Origin: Phoronis australis
Lineage: Eukaryota > Phoronida > Phoronidae
Length of the DNA stretch: 64,000 nt
NCBI GenBank assembly: GCA_002633005.1
Contig: NMRA01000535.1
Span: 87,850-151,849, forward strand
Direction of reading: 5' to 3'
Part shown: positions 1 to 11,999 of the stretch, in pieces
How positions within the stretch are numbered: position 1 is the first letter of the stretch
Layout: each line of letters starts with the position of its first letter
Program-made: the position numbers and the translations under genes
The notes under the pieces: model-generated
What the model was told of the DNA's origin: nothing
Database searches by the model: none
Seen by the model: the letters and a program-made list of their open reading frames with translations, nothing else

Positions 1-227
1 GCACACACTGTAATTTTCAACTGCTTTGTACGTTGCGTGGACCGGTCACGCTGCATTCTTCACACAAACGAGCCAAGTACGACGGAGTGTGTCATGTTTT
101 GGAAAGCGATGTAATTGCATACCCAAAGTGGGCGTGAGAAGATAATGAGTACACCTGGTACGCAGCAAACTTGCTGCATGGTGACCGATTCATAAGGAAA
201 CGCAAACGACGAGGTAAAATAATGACT

Positions 228-381
228 GACCATGGGCGGCGCACCATAGGAAGTTGGGGACTAGCTTCCCATTTTTTCCGTGCTGCGCCCCGCATGGTCT
301 ATTGGACCATGGGCAGTGCACCACAGGGAGTTGGGGAGGCTATAGACCCCCACTTTTTTTCAGTGCTGCACCGAGAATGCC
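228..381. repeat. 77-bp direct repeat, two copies
   Basis: Two diverged copies begin with GACCATGGGC at 228 and 305, exactly 77 bp apart, and share the GTTGGGGA and GTGCTGC blocks. The short open frames across it follow the repeat and look non-genic. Confidence 0.7.
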
Positions 382-420
382 GACTCGACAGCTCACACGG
401 TCAAACCATATGAAAACAGA

Positions 421-574
421 ATGGCGGGAACTTCTTAACCCCCTAAATGTCACTTCCGGAGTAAGGCATGACTAATAAAATTAGGGGAAGCCGATATTAA
501 CTGAAAAACATGTCTGGAATAGTTAACGAACCGTTTACTAAAATGGCATAAAAAAGAGTTGCCTTCTCCTTTAA
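421..574 (+). mobile_element. Relic right end of a Kolobok-like TTAA transposon
   Basis: This stretch is a diverged copy of the right terminal repeat of the transposon at 52668-54188. Shared blocks in order are GGCGGGAA, CCTAAA, TCACTTCCGGAGTA, a TGTCT..ATA..AAC block and GTTGCCTTC.CCT, followed by TTAA at 571-574. Both copies end at the same point against TTAA. No matching left end or transposase is visible, so the rest of the copy is lost or lies before the window. Confidence 0.65.
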
Positions 575-2268
575 TTAGTGTTTGTAGGCGATGGGATTGA
601 GAAGTTTAAAATGGTGATGAGAGCACGTGCGCTGTAAAAAGCTGCATTAATAACCCCGAAAAGTTACGGTGGAAAAAGCCAACCAGAGTGAAATCTACGG
701 AGGACTCAAAACTTGTAGAAAACCTGCCCACATACAACTACCGTGATCAAACTTATAAACACACTCACTTAGTTTTTTGTTCATCACTTTGAAATATTGG
801 ATAGTTTTCACCAGTCAAGACATCACCACAATAGGAATATTACCACGCTTACACATATTTGTGTTTTTTTCAATCAAAAATTAAGTTCAAAGAAAGTAAA
901 GTTCACCACCTTTCAATTGTGGTAACCATTTTAGTACTACCTGAAATAAAAAAATGTAACTTGAAAATAATTCTAAATAAAAGCTACAATTTCGTCCTGT
1001 TTAGTTAGCCGGAAAAAACGAAAATCGAATTAGGCATTTTGCTCCCATAAAATCGATCTGATAACATTCTTTACCGTGAATAGGGTTCTATTTCCGTTTC
1101 CAAGAACAAGAAAACTATCAATGACTCAACAAAACGCCTCAGAGTTCTTAGGGATTGGCCAACGCAAAAATTGCGACTTCCACAATTGTGCACGTAGCCA
1201 TTGGCTAGAACTTGAGTTGATAACGAAAATAGAATCCTATCACGATAAATTATGAGACCCGTTCAATTGGAGTAAAAGACCTAATGCGATTTTTGATTAT
1301 TAGCCAGCTAAACATGGCGACCGTGCAACATACAACGGCAATCATAAGTATAGTCTTGAAGCGGAACGGCGTTGCTGTTTTTTGGTCATGACCAGAGGAA
1401 GGTTCCGACCCCCTGTCGCTCCCTTGTAATCCTACTATGGTCCAACGTAAGAGGTATCTTCCTTCTCAGAGACACTTCACAAACCAACTCTGTTAGAGAA
1501 GACTTGTTAGACTGCAGATCACAGCATATCCATAGTGTACAGTTTCTCTGTATGTCAATATACCCATAGTGTAGTTTCTCTCTATGTCAATATACCCATG
1601 TTCTACACTTTCTCTGCATGTCAACTGCTAACAACTTCGTACGCTTTAATATTGAAATAATCAACATCAATAAATGAATTTTCATATGACGTGCGACACA
1701 TGACTTACAGTACTCGTAAGCAAGTCTGCCTCTGAAGCCGAACCTCACGAATTGACCGATTGGCTCATTTAAGGCCACTTGATGCAATTACATAATTTTA
1801 ACGTGGAACATGTCTAAAGCTTCCACGTATATAACAATAAAACTTTGAATCCTTCAGGTGTTTGGTTTATCCAGATATAAATCTTTCTATCTTTTCTGGG
1901 CGTAACTCTAATAATTGTGCATTATACTTTTCGTAATAAACATTTTAAAAATAAATTTAAAAAGTGTAGCACTTTGGTGGTAAACATCATATCAAAACGA
2001 TTTCTACCGGATATTTACTCATCTTCAGTTCTTTTAAATAAATTTCAAGAGAACTTCGATATCATATCATGCAGAATTATAAAAATATGTGGATTATCTC
2101 AGGAAGGTCTTTCTTTGCGAATTATGTATTCAGCTTGACGTGCGGAGTCCCAGGCTGCCTTCCGTAGATGCAAACATGACTTCCGCGAGATATTGCCATG
2201 CATTATAAGCGAAGCACATGACTGCGTTGAAGTTTACGAAGCACAGCCTCATTTGGTTATAATGACAT
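575..2268. other. Non-coding, no gene seen
   Basis: AT-rich sequence between the transposon relic and the ankyrin gene. Apart from the short repeat at 1530-1624, no coding exon, RNA gene or element boundary could be supported. Its right part should include the 3' UTR of the ankyrin gene, but no convincing AATAAA was found on the minus strand here. Confidence 0.5.
1530..1624. repeat. About 32-bp tandem repeat, three copies
   Basis: Three imperfect copies of a unit reading CCATAGTGTA..TTTCTCT..ATGTCAATATA lie head to tail. The third copy is the most diverged. Confidence 0.7.
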
Positions 2269-3573
2269 TCAGGTCCTCTCTGCTTGGTCTGTATTTTTTA
2301 TTGCGCTGGAGACTAAACTAACTCGAGAGTTAAGTTGTATAGATGGCAGCAACCCGGACCCACCACCGTAAAGCGCCTGCGCGAGTTGCTGAGATTCCTT
2401 CGTTACTTTCTGCGTGGCGACTGGCTGAAGAGATGCTCGGCCCTTCGTGCTATTGACGGAATCGAACGACCTTTGAGTACAAAGTTCTGGGAGCATTTGG
2501 TACGAGTTTTCCCGTCTAACTGCGTCTGGGAAATTCGGCGGAACTGACGACGACTTTTGTCGGAACAAAGGGTTATCAATAGATGAATATGGATGGAAGG
2601 ATTTGTTTATGATTTGTCCATTGTTTCCGTATTCAGCTTCTTTTCTTTGGTAATTCGGACTTCCAGAGCTCTTCGGCACAAGATCGTCATTTGAATTAAA
2701 AATCATTTGCTTCTTTTTCTTATTTCGTTTTTTTTCTTTTTTAGATGTGAGCATGATTGGTTGTAACTTGTTTGGTTTGTGGTTATCTAGAAATACGTCA
2801 TCTGTTGTTTCTTCAACTTCGTTTTTGACATAGCATGCATTGTCTCCGCCGAGGCTTCCCTTGGAGTGTAAGCTTATTCGATCAAGTCGTAAAGAGGTCG
2901 TACTCGGGTTGGTCTTTTTCTTAACATTATTTTCGATGTCGTTATCCAGCAACGCCTTTAGTTCCTCCTTGTTTACGACACTGCTGGTGTCAGCACCGGC
3001 TTCGTTTACCAATGTTCGACACATGTCAGAGAAACGTAATTTCAACGCCAGCATTAAAGGTGACAGGCCGTCTTTGTTCAATTGATTGACGTTGAGTGTA
3101 TTCTTTACTGGTGTGTAGCTTAAGAGTAACCGTACAAATGACGTATTGTTGGCGTTGACTGCCAAGTGCAATGGCGCGTTGCCGTCATTATCTGGAACGT
3201 TTGGGTCGCACTCTCCCTTGCGTATTAAGAGACGCGTTACGTCATCCAGTCCCTTTGTCATTGCAGTCAGTGCCAAGCACGAGCGGCTGTAGTTATCTTG
3301 ACAATTGACGTCAGCCCCTCGACGTACAAGCAAGCGGACAATGTGCGTGCGGACGTCGTCCTTGTCCAATAAAATGGCCGACAACAGTGGAGTCATTCGT
3401 GCGTCATCGCATATGTTAACGTCGACAGTGAGATCGTCAAGCATCGCTGAAACTGCTCTAACTTTACCGTTCTGCACAGCTCTGAGAAGGGCCTGTGATG
3501 CTTCAACATTGTCCGTAATTGCAGAACGCACGTGTATCCGTCTCGTACCAGCCGACATATTCGGTTCAGTCAT
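2269..3573 (-). CDS. Ankyrin-repeat protein, ANKRD34/ANKRD63-like
   Basis: A single coding exon of 434 codons. The ATG at 3573 (MTEPNMSAG) is chosen because the frame further upstream opens only through an intron and has no ATG; a second ATG lies five codons on. Residues about 24-200 form five ankyrin repeats, with clear repeat signatures such as RRGADVN, DNDGNAPLHLA and NKDGLSPLMLAL. The remaining half is low-complexity and probably disordered, with a lysine-rich stretch (KKEKKRNKKKK) that could be a nuclear signal, and many Ser/Pro/Asn residues. An N-terminal ankyrin block plus a long disordered tail resembles vertebrate ANKRD34 and ANKRD63; orthology is inferred from layout and motif feel, not alignment. 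Ankyrin repeats mediate protein binding; the partner is unknown. The frame is intact, so the gene is probably functional. Confidence 0.88.
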   Translation of the reverse strand: MTEPNMSAGTRRIHVRSAITDNVEASQALLRAVQNGKVRAVSAMLDDLTVDVNICDDARMTPLLSAILLDKDDVRTHIVRLLVRRGADVNCQDNYSRSCLALTAMTKGLDDVTRLLIRKGECDPNVPDNDGNAPLHLAVNANNTSFVRLLLSYTPVKNTLNVNQLNKDGLSPLMLALKLRFSDMCRTLVNEAGADTSSVVNKEELKALLDNDIENNVKKKTNPSTTSLRLDRISLHSKGSLGGDNACYVKNEVEETTDDVFLDNHKPNKLQPIMLTSKKEKKRNKKKKQMIFNSNDDLVPKSSGSPNYQRKEAEYGNNGQIINKSFHPYSSIDNPLFRQKSSSVPPNFPDAVRRENSYQMLPELCTQRSFDSVNSTKGRASLQPVATQKVTKESQQLAQALYGGGSGLLPSIQLNSRVSLVSSAIKNTDQAERT

Positions 3574-3632
3574 ATCACATTGTCCAGAATCAGGTTTTGG
3601 GCTCGACCTTACCAAATGAGAACCAGCCAAAT

Positions 3633-3896
3633 CTGAAACAAAGCAAAATATGGTGGTATAAAGACAATTGTTGTAGCCTCCAACACTCGGCTCAAAACTC
3701 ACGACGAACACAGTTGACTATAAGTCAAGCTTTCATAAAGACTGGCTCAAGCGTCCGTGTTGTGAAACCATTTTTCAACAGACTAATAGCAGATCTCCAA
3801 GTGTAGCAGAAGAGTGGGACGAAATCGATATCTCTATGCATAAACCCACATACCCTATAGGCTTGCATGTAGGAAACAAGTTGCACGATGACTTAC
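3633..3896 (-). other. Probable 5'-UTR intron of the ankyrin gene
   Basis: Reading the minus strand, a strong donor (GTTG|GTAAGT, exon edge 3897) is followed 264 nt later by a pyrimidine-rich acceptor (CTTTGTTTCAG|ATTTGG, exon edge 3632). The coding ATG lies 59 nt inside the downstream exon. The upstream exon (from 3897) would be non-coding; a TATTTAA about 100 nt upstream could be a TATA-like element, but this is only suggestive. Confidence 0.55.
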
Positions 3897-4359
3897 CAAC
3901 CTCAAGCAAATTCCAGCTGAGCAAAAACTAGTTAGCAGCATGACGCCAACGGAGGTAGGACACGTTCGCCTTGCTTCTTATCATGCGAAAACTTAAATAA
4001 TTGGTTGTGAGCGGAAAATACAGAAAATTAATTGACAAACCCAAAGGCATGCTACTTCCATTAATCATCGCTTCTTCGTTCGACTTAAAAAGCAGTTTTT
4101 TTCATTTCTTGTATGTAATGAGTATTTTTGCTCCATTTCTCTACAAAACCCTAATTAAGTTCCTCTCCTGCGACATGAACCTTTCAGCCTATATTAGGAA
4201 TTTTAAGTTGGTGTTAAAACAAACATGTAAAAGATTTCCCGGCTGTCAGAGACACGTCAAAGTGGACAACAGTTCCAATTTAGTAAGTGCCTTTTGGTCG
4301 TCATCTTAATTCTTGAAGAAAGCAGATTTAAAATATTGATTTATCGGCAGAGCAACACG

Positions 4360-4614
4360 AAAGCGACTCCATAACAACGTTGTTCTTCAAGTATTTACAG
4401 GTACACGCAGATGTAAACAGGTTATTATTGAAACGATCTCATTACAGCGTTGTTCTTCAAGTATTTACAGGTACACGCAGATTCAAACAGGTTAAAATTG
4501 AAGCGACTCTATGACAACATTGTTCTTCAAGTATTTACAGGTACACGCAGGTGTAAACAGATTATAATGGAAGCGATTCCTTTACAACGTTGTTCTTCAA
4601 GTATTTACATTTTT
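4360..4614. repeat. 70-bp tandem repeat, about 3.6 copies
   Basis: The block TGTTCTTCAAGTATTTACA recurs at 4381, 4451, 4521 and 4591, a constant 70-bp period. Units share GTACACGCAG and AAACAG and differ by point changes. Confidence 0.9.
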
Positions 4615-4707
4615 CTATACACGTTTCGGTGACACAAGTTTTCGGGGGTTTGTTTTCGTTAAAAGTGTCATTTACTACATAAGCCAACACTAGCGCATGG
4701 GCGGCGC

Positions 4708-4792
4708 AGCCACCTATGGTTCGCTCCCATGTAGCGCCACCTATGGTTCGCCCCCATGTAGCGCCACCCATGGTTCGCCCCCATGTAGCGCC
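4708..4792. repeat. 27-bp GC-rich tandem repeat, three copies
   Basis: Three copies of a unit with CACCTATGGTTCGC and CCATGTAGCGC lie head to tail. Confidence 0.85.
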
Positions 4793-5582
4793 TAGACTTA
4801 CTCAAATTGTGCACCAAGTCCTGCACAAAAAGTAGTTTAATTTCCACAGTTGGTCACTCGAGCGCGCATTCCAATGAGAAAAATTAAACAATTGGCGCCA
4901 TTTATTCCCTGTCTGGTGAGCCTGCAGTATGTACTACGTTTTCGAGGTAATTTTATGTTTTACCCAGAGATGTCTTTTGCTAGAAGCGGTCAGTTCTCTA
5001 ACCTTTGTAAGTTCAGTAACAGACTGATTTTTTTTCCGTAAATCACTGTTTACACACATTTGTATCAACAATATTTGATTATGTGAGTTTTTAGTTATCA
5101 AATGGGGTGACCTTTAAACATTTAAGTCGGTGTCTCGCATGTCACAAGTTCTCGCCTAATCACCCGATATTGGTCAACGTGATACGTCATTACATTGCAT
5201 AAGACTACAGGCGACGTGATATCACATGGGCATGGACAGGAAAACGTGGAATTTGTATTAATCTTGCCAACAGTGCTATAGGGTGATGAAAAATATTCAA
5301 ATATTTCGAAGGTCATGATCGACTTCTTCGTCAATGTTATATTTTTATGGCTGGTTACATTTCTTTGTAATGACACATTCCAACAATAAAGTCACGTAGC
5401 GTGAAACAGAAAACAGACATTTTATTTATAAAGTGCTCCCACCTTTACAGTTCAACATATTATATAATTTTTGTATTTATCGATATCTGTGGTAGTTTAG
5501 TTTGTCATAATAAATATGACCTTTTATCTCACCAACACGTGTTGTTTCACTGTAAACTAGCTTCGGTATCGCTTCGCAGTTA
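4793..5582. other. Non-coding, nothing recognised
   Basis: Only short open frames are present, none with homology or splice support. Confidence 0.5.
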
Positions 5583-5738
5583 GCGCATATAAATATAGAT
5601 TATTACATGGCGAAGTTGTTATCCCCCGTTATCTAGAGCCCGAGTGGGTTTTGGAGAATTATCGCCCGAGGGGCGTTAATCTATATTTATCCCATACGCG
5701 TTGAATCTGTCGAGGGAAATACGGCCATGTAATAATGT
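5583..5738. repeat. Foldback (inverted-repeat) element
   Basis: ATAAATATAGATTA near 5593 is matched in inverted orientation by TAATCTATATTTAT near 5677, and ATTATTACATGGC by GCCATGTAATAAT near 5724. The GC-rich centre contains CCCGAG and GGGCG blocks. It looks like a small non-autonomous foldback element; no target duplication was resolved. Confidence 0.55.
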
Positions 5739-8700
5739 TTTCCGTATTCACCGTCCCGCACTACTTCAACAGTGACCTCTGACATTGAAGAATCAAAAGG
5801 TAGGTCAATGTCAACTCGACGTCGTTAGCCGGTTAGATCATCAAACTTTCGGAAAATAGCTTTAAGTAATACAATTGTAGCAGTTTAAATACCACTCAAC
5901 ATGCAACCAGGTCTCAATCGTAACATCTGGAAAAGGACTGTTAATTGTATGACAGTTCTGTCTCAGTTTTCAATTTATATATATATATATATATTATATC
6001 GTCTGCACCTCAGGCATCGATTCCTCGCCAATATCAAACATTGCTGTCACTGGCCATGACAACACCCGATACTATCGGCGACAGTACGAGCAGCAACGGC
6101 GACAGTCCCAGCAACACGTGAACCTAACCATGCTACAGAATCCGTAGCCAGCCAGCTAGCTGTATGAACAAACTGTCGTATATTTAGTATACAGCTTTGT
6201 ACCAAGGCTACACAATCTGTAGAAACGCTACAACAGGCATATTCGCCGGAGCTGTCATCAACGGTGGCACTTTTAACATCTTCGTGAAAACAGACGACGT
6301 GTAGACTACGCGCTCCGGTCAATGACCTAGTTCATGAATGAGTGCAGCTACCCAATGAGGATTTTACAATGTTATAAATATTCTTGTTACTTGTTTATTT
6401 TCGAAATATGATACAAGTTCAATGTACAATAACTGCCGTTTTCATACTTTTTATCAATTTCAAGTAATAAACCGTTTAAAAGTGTTTTCTTTTACTATAG
6501 TAAGTTAGCAACCTAACGCGCACGTACATACACAACAGGTTGTGATTAGCCACGTAAACAGTCAGGGTGAAGTATTTATAAAATGCCGAAAGAAAACAAA
6601 AGAAACTCACGAATTCGATACGTATGGGATATATACATCTAAGAAATTCTCTTCAAGACATGACTACTATTTTGTGATATCATGGTTATTCATGTAGAAT
6701 TTAAACCAACTGCGTGCATACGTGCGACGTATACATGTACCTATGAATGCTAGTATTAATAGCTGGTGGCGAAGAAAAATGACGTTTCCTATAATTTTGA
6801 TGAAAGGAGTATACGACTGAAATGACATGACCGCTCTTCCATCACGGAAGTCGTCGACTAGTTGAAATTATATTTTGACACATTCATGCCAATATATTAC
6901 TTTCAACCCGTGCGCTAAGAAATGTCTTATAGTTAGAGTGTATGAACTTTCGATTTGGTTTTATTTTTCCCTTCGAATTTGGTCTCGAATTTAAAGGTAT
7001 GATAACCTTCCCAATGTAAACAACGGGAAATAGACATTCTCGGTAGCCCGAAGAGATTTTTTCGTTAATCATAGTTATCATTACTATGGCGATGCCCTAC
7101 CCGCAGCACAGTTGTGTGTCTTCGAAATGCTTATGAGCAACATGTTGATACCCAGAACATACCTCACAACTCGTATATTTGATTGTTATGTTATTGAGAA
7201 AGCGTCCTGCAAAATCGTCTTATCTGGGACGGTCCTAGTTTCGACCAAATGGGATCGTTGGTCACTAGCGACACCGTTGTGTCAACTATCGCTGACGGTA
7301 AGCCCTAATTCGTTGAGGAAGTTGAGGAAGGTCGTGTGCGCGTGATAAACTTCATTAATTGACACTTGGTGTCGCATCGCTGAGCGAAGAAAGGGAGAAT
7401 GGCATAATTTGCTCAACGATATCAGGTACAGCAATTATATATAAAGGTACAACAATTATATATAAAGGGACTTGCAACGATATCAGGTACACTTATAGTA
7501 CGAGTTTCGCTGACGAGGCAATTTGAATCGTGGTAATTATGCGATGAGGTGTAGTTTGCCTCGTTGGGACGCCGGCGGTGTTACATGAGCTAACGAATAC
7601 ACTGGGATACAGCTGACAAGACACCGAATTTGATGTCCCAATTTGAAACTGCTTTCAAAGTTACTGTCGAAAACTCAATACCGTTTCTAAGGAAACCCAT
7701 ACAGCGCTGATGGTTTAATTTTACTTCTTGATGATGTCAAAGAGCGGCTATTGAATTGTCTTTATTAAGCTTCAAAAATGTACACAGGGTTTGCAAATAC
7801 CAACCTTATTCTACAGTGTTAGGTAGCATTCGTTATGGGTCAACCAGAATGTCAAAATTACGGGTGTTCACTCCTGCTATACACTACAATTAACCTTACC
7901 AAGTGCTACCTAACCAACAGTTGTCCGTTTTGCCTTCCGTGTTTCTGTGGAATCGCGCGTCACTAGAATTCTCATCTCAGAATTGGTGGTCTGTGTAGCA
8001 GAAAGCTCACCCAGTCTCCACATTTTCACACAGGGTATGAATGAGGAACCTGTTCCCTTCCGAAAAGGTTACAAATGGTTCGGTGAATCCTCGAGTCGGT
8101 TCTCACAAATTTTGGCGAAAGCGTTTAAATATTCCTGCCAGGCACTTACACAACTAGTGTGGCTTGAAGGAACTGCAGGGTAACTTAGCCTTTTCACAAA
8201 ACACATATCAACATGTCCACAACATCGTTGTAACAAAACATCCGCGAGACGGGCTTTGCCTTGGACGATAAACAGCAGAACAAAAACTAGAATAGTTTGC
8301 TGTATTGACATTCGTCGTATAATTTCCTTAAGTGGCGGTGGCCTTTATTTGTCAATTTCTCCTTGAACGCGAACACCTTTGTGTTGAGAAAAGGTGAACA
8401 CAACTCACGCTATACCAGTGAAGGAGTGATAGTTTGAAAGGGATGCAACATCCCTGGGGCTTCTCAAGTTATTGCTGCCGGTAGTACGCATATGCACGCC
8501 TCTCTACATGTGACTGCGAAATTGAATGTGCATGTTTTCTCATCTTTGATTTTAAAACGAATTCGTCTTTATCTACACACTGCTATAAACTATACCCACA
8601 GCTTCTCCGGCTCTTTTTCTCAAATGCTCTCGGACCTTGATCTTTACTACACACTAACTGTTTCGGGCATTTTTAAGGGAAACAGCTGGCGAGGCCGCCG

Positions 8701-10111
8701 AATCCAGTTAACTCCAATGTCAGCCTTTGTTATCAACGATCACAAAAAGACGACACCTCAGAATAACCTCTAAAATGCATTTTGCCGCAAAACCGAGTGA
8801 GCGTTTTAAAAGATAAGATTAGCCTCAGTCGGTAAATCATTGTCATGTCATAGCGTGACGAAATACTATACCTTGGTACCATTTTCTTCTTTGGCTGCAA
8901 AATAGTACTCCGGTTTATTTTCTCCGTCAAAATTATCCGCCAGTGTGAGTTTTCGACGGAACCAACAATTCAGCATGACCAAAACATGAACTATAGTCTC
9001 TGGCTTAGTACCACAAAGAGTACATATTTATTAAAAATGTTGGGGGGAAAATCCGCCACGTAAACCAAGAAGCACCCTTTAAAGATTGCCTAACCTGAGC
9101 TTGCAGCAATTGTCCTGACATTCGAGCCCATCATGTGAAATGCGTCACAGCAAACGTAAATGGAATAAAGGACACCGTTCTTAATGGGGCACAGTATAAT
9201 GAATTACTTACGTTATTCTCGTTTCACGCTAAGTGATTTATTCTGGGTTTGCTAGCAGATTTCTCCAGGGACGCCTCGACGATAAATGTGATATTGCCGC
9301 GCTTCTCATCAATCGATCCCCCTATTGAAAAACCACCTTCATCAGTGAATAGATATTGACGCACTCCGCTAATGGTATCCGAATGAAGTATCGTAGGATC
9401 GTCATTGTCTTACAGCGTTTAATTGTCTGCGAACCATGTCAGCCTGAAGTTAATTAGGGAAATAGTATCGATCAGCGGCAGGGTTCATACCTCAAAGCTC
9501 GCGTGTAACCGAAATGTGAAACATGTTGTTTGTCCAGTTGCCCATTCTTCAAACTTGAATTGAAAAGAAAATCAATCATGGAAATTACTGGTGTAAACAT
9601 TTACAAAAAATCCGAATTTAAATTTATGCCACCGTGCTGATATTGATGATTTCTTAGAGAATGTGTTTTATAAATGGATAAATACACTGCAAAAGTTTAT
9701 TGAACAGGTTCGTACAGATGTTACATAAATTAGCTTCAATAAATACAAGCAGACCTGCTCGTTTGCACGATGGTAGCGTAAAATGATGACGCTGGTAATT
9801 AAACACCTGTTTTTTCATTGAGACCGTCTACTCACTGTTGCTCCAGCCTGCATTGTCTTTAAGTGCGTTTTATTGACATCCATTATTGCCATCCGTTCTG
9901 GTTTACACAGAATTGCTAAAATGAGTTACGGGTCTCCAGCAAAGTTTCAGAACATGACCTCGAGTGTACGTCACGCAACCTTGTTGATTTCGAGTGAAAT
10001 GGACGGTGACAAATTGTGTATCGGCGGTAGCCAAAATCAACCCCAGAAGCGGCTGTTTGATTAACACAGAGTGACTTCCTAAAACCGCTCTGAGGTGGTG
10101 GCGTATTACAA
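5739..10111. other. Long non-coding stretch
   Basis: No coding exon can be supported in these 4.4 kb. It contains a (TA)n microsatellite near 5974-5995 and a short duplicated block (CAATTATATATAAAGG) at 7431-7469. An 80-codon minus-strand frame at 8069-8311 begins with a hydrophobic signal-like stretch and is discussed as a low-grade finding only. Confidence 0.45.
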
Positions 10112-10328
10112 ATATTATTAAAATCTCTTGGTCTATTTACACCGACCTCTAGTCTATATACACTGTTACGACGTTTCGGTCGGTCTCTTCTCCGGCCATC
10201 ATCAGTGTTCCCGCGTTCTTAGAAGAACGAGCACGGATACGTGGTGCACTCATGGTGTGATTTTTTGTGCGTGACAGTGTACATAGACTAGAGGTTGGTG
10301 TAAATAGACCAAGAGATTTTAATAATAG
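10112..10328. mobile_element. Palindromic MITE-like element
   Basis: Two arms of about 54 bp (10112-10165 and 10274-10328) are inverted copies of each other, sharing ATTAAAATCTCTTGGTC and GACTAGAGGT blocks, around a 108-bp centre. On the minus strand the centre reads CTGATGA, a possible imperfect stem, then CGAAACGTCG, resembling a tail common in animal Penelope-like elements. No coding capacity. Confidence 0.65.
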
Positions 10329-11143
10329 TTGTACCACAGAGTGTTTTTAATTACGTCATCAGTACCCGGAAGTGCGCCATGTAGGAGAACAAGCAATGGC
10401 GGTGGTCAATGACAGCAATCCAAGTTATCGCGAATTTTTAGCTGCTGGTGATCGGCGTGCGTATGACTACTATTGACATTTATAGGAGGCATAGACACCT
10501 ATAAAATTCAGACATCGGAACGGGGAAACTGGGGACGGGGGCATAGAGACAGGAGAACAAAGAGACTGGGAAACGTGTTGTTTTGGGATCGGTTATTTTG
10601 TCTTACTGTGTTTAACATGCGTGATGAGTTAATGCGTGAAACAAACTCACATCAATAGATCTAGAAACACCCAGCATCCTAATTCGAAACGTTTGCACGG
10701 ACTCCAACTTGCTCTGCGGCCGCTTGCTTTCGACCTTGGGGTCAAAATTCACTCCACGCAAAATGGATGATACCGGTAATTGACCAATTTTACCGCATTG
10801 CGGCAATAGGTCAGGCCCAATAAAGGGAAGCGAAGGTTGGTTTTCTATGAAAATAAGGTCGAATATCTCCCGTCAAATCATATTTCGTAACATTTTAACT
10901 TAAATCGGATATTCTACATTGAAAATAAAAATTCTTCGTCCGGTTATACAAATGTAACCAAACAGTTGCGAGCGCAAAAGAAAGTTTGACGCTTTTGAAA
11001 TCTGTGGATTTGGCAATTCACAGTGAAGTAATTTAGAATCTTCCTTATATTTTTAGCAAAAAATCCTGAAATTTGTACATTCCTTTTTTATAGCAGTGTT
11101 TATCAAAATGTATCAAAGATGGCCTCACCGTTTCTTTTTAACT
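10329..11143. other. Non-coding, nothing recognised
   Basis: No homology, element edge or exon seen. Confidence 0.5.
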
Positions 11144-11233
11144 ATCTCAGGATCTCGAGATCCTGACTTAATTATCTTGGGATTTCAAGATCCCGATATA
11201 ATTATCTCAGGATCTCGAGATTTCGAGATAACT
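11144..11233. repeat. 30-bp palindromic tandem repeat, three units
   Basis: Each unit carries a dyad around ATCTCGAGAT or its variants. The first (11147-11166, TCAGGATCTCGAGATCCTGA) is a perfect 20-bp palindrome. A lone degenerate unit occurs near 12747. Confidence 0.85.
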
Positions 11234-11336
11234 TTCCTCGGCGTTGTCATTGATGTTTTGTTGCTATGATACGTCCTGATAACTACTTTACACTGCGCGA
11301 GTCAAGATTTTAGATGGCCTGATGATGACGATGTTT

Positions 11337-11432
11337 GAGACATGGCAACATGTTGAAGTATATTGTCATTCACTTGTCTTCGTTGAGACATGGCAACATG
11401 TTGAAGTATATTGTCATTCACTTGTCTTCGTT
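11337..11432. repeat. 48-bp perfect tandem duplication
   Basis: GAGACATGGCAACATGTTGA begins two apparently identical 48-bp copies at 11337 and 11385, implying a recent duplication. Confidence 0.95.
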
Positions 11433-11999
11433 GAGACCATAAACGTTATACCTCTTCACGCCAGATAGGATCGCGTGTGCTTTACAAACGTTGAAAGTTG
11501 AGTCATCTCCATTGTTACGTAAAGTGGAGAAATTTTCCAGTGCAACTGGAAGCGCCAGGGTAGTATTCGGCTGTTTTTCGGGCAAGGATGCCGCTGAAAT
11601 ACTATTTTACCTTTAGAAGTATATTTTATTTTCTTGTACAAAATGCCTTCAACTCATGATATACGCAGTTGTACATTATTCAAAGTTACGTAATTTTTTC
11701 GTCTCTTCTATTACCTGCTGTCACATACATGCACGTAGCAATTTTTATAAACAGTTCCCGTAAAATTTTGATGACCCCTCGTGGATTTCTTAGTTGTAAT
11801 CCTTGTCCAACAGTGGTCGACCAGCTCAAACCTCTGGAACATTTTTTTTGTTTTTTCGTTCACCGACGAGTCCCCTTAACTGCCACGGGTACCGGGGTTG
11901 TGGATCCTCCTGTCCACCGCCTCTCGACGCCCCTGACCATGTATTTAATTTAGATTGCTTCGAGCATTCGTTGTGGAAACCACGATTTATTAGTTGAGA
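11433..11999. other. Non-coding, nothing recognised
   Basis: Only short overlapping open frames on both strands; no support for any. Confidence 0.45.
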
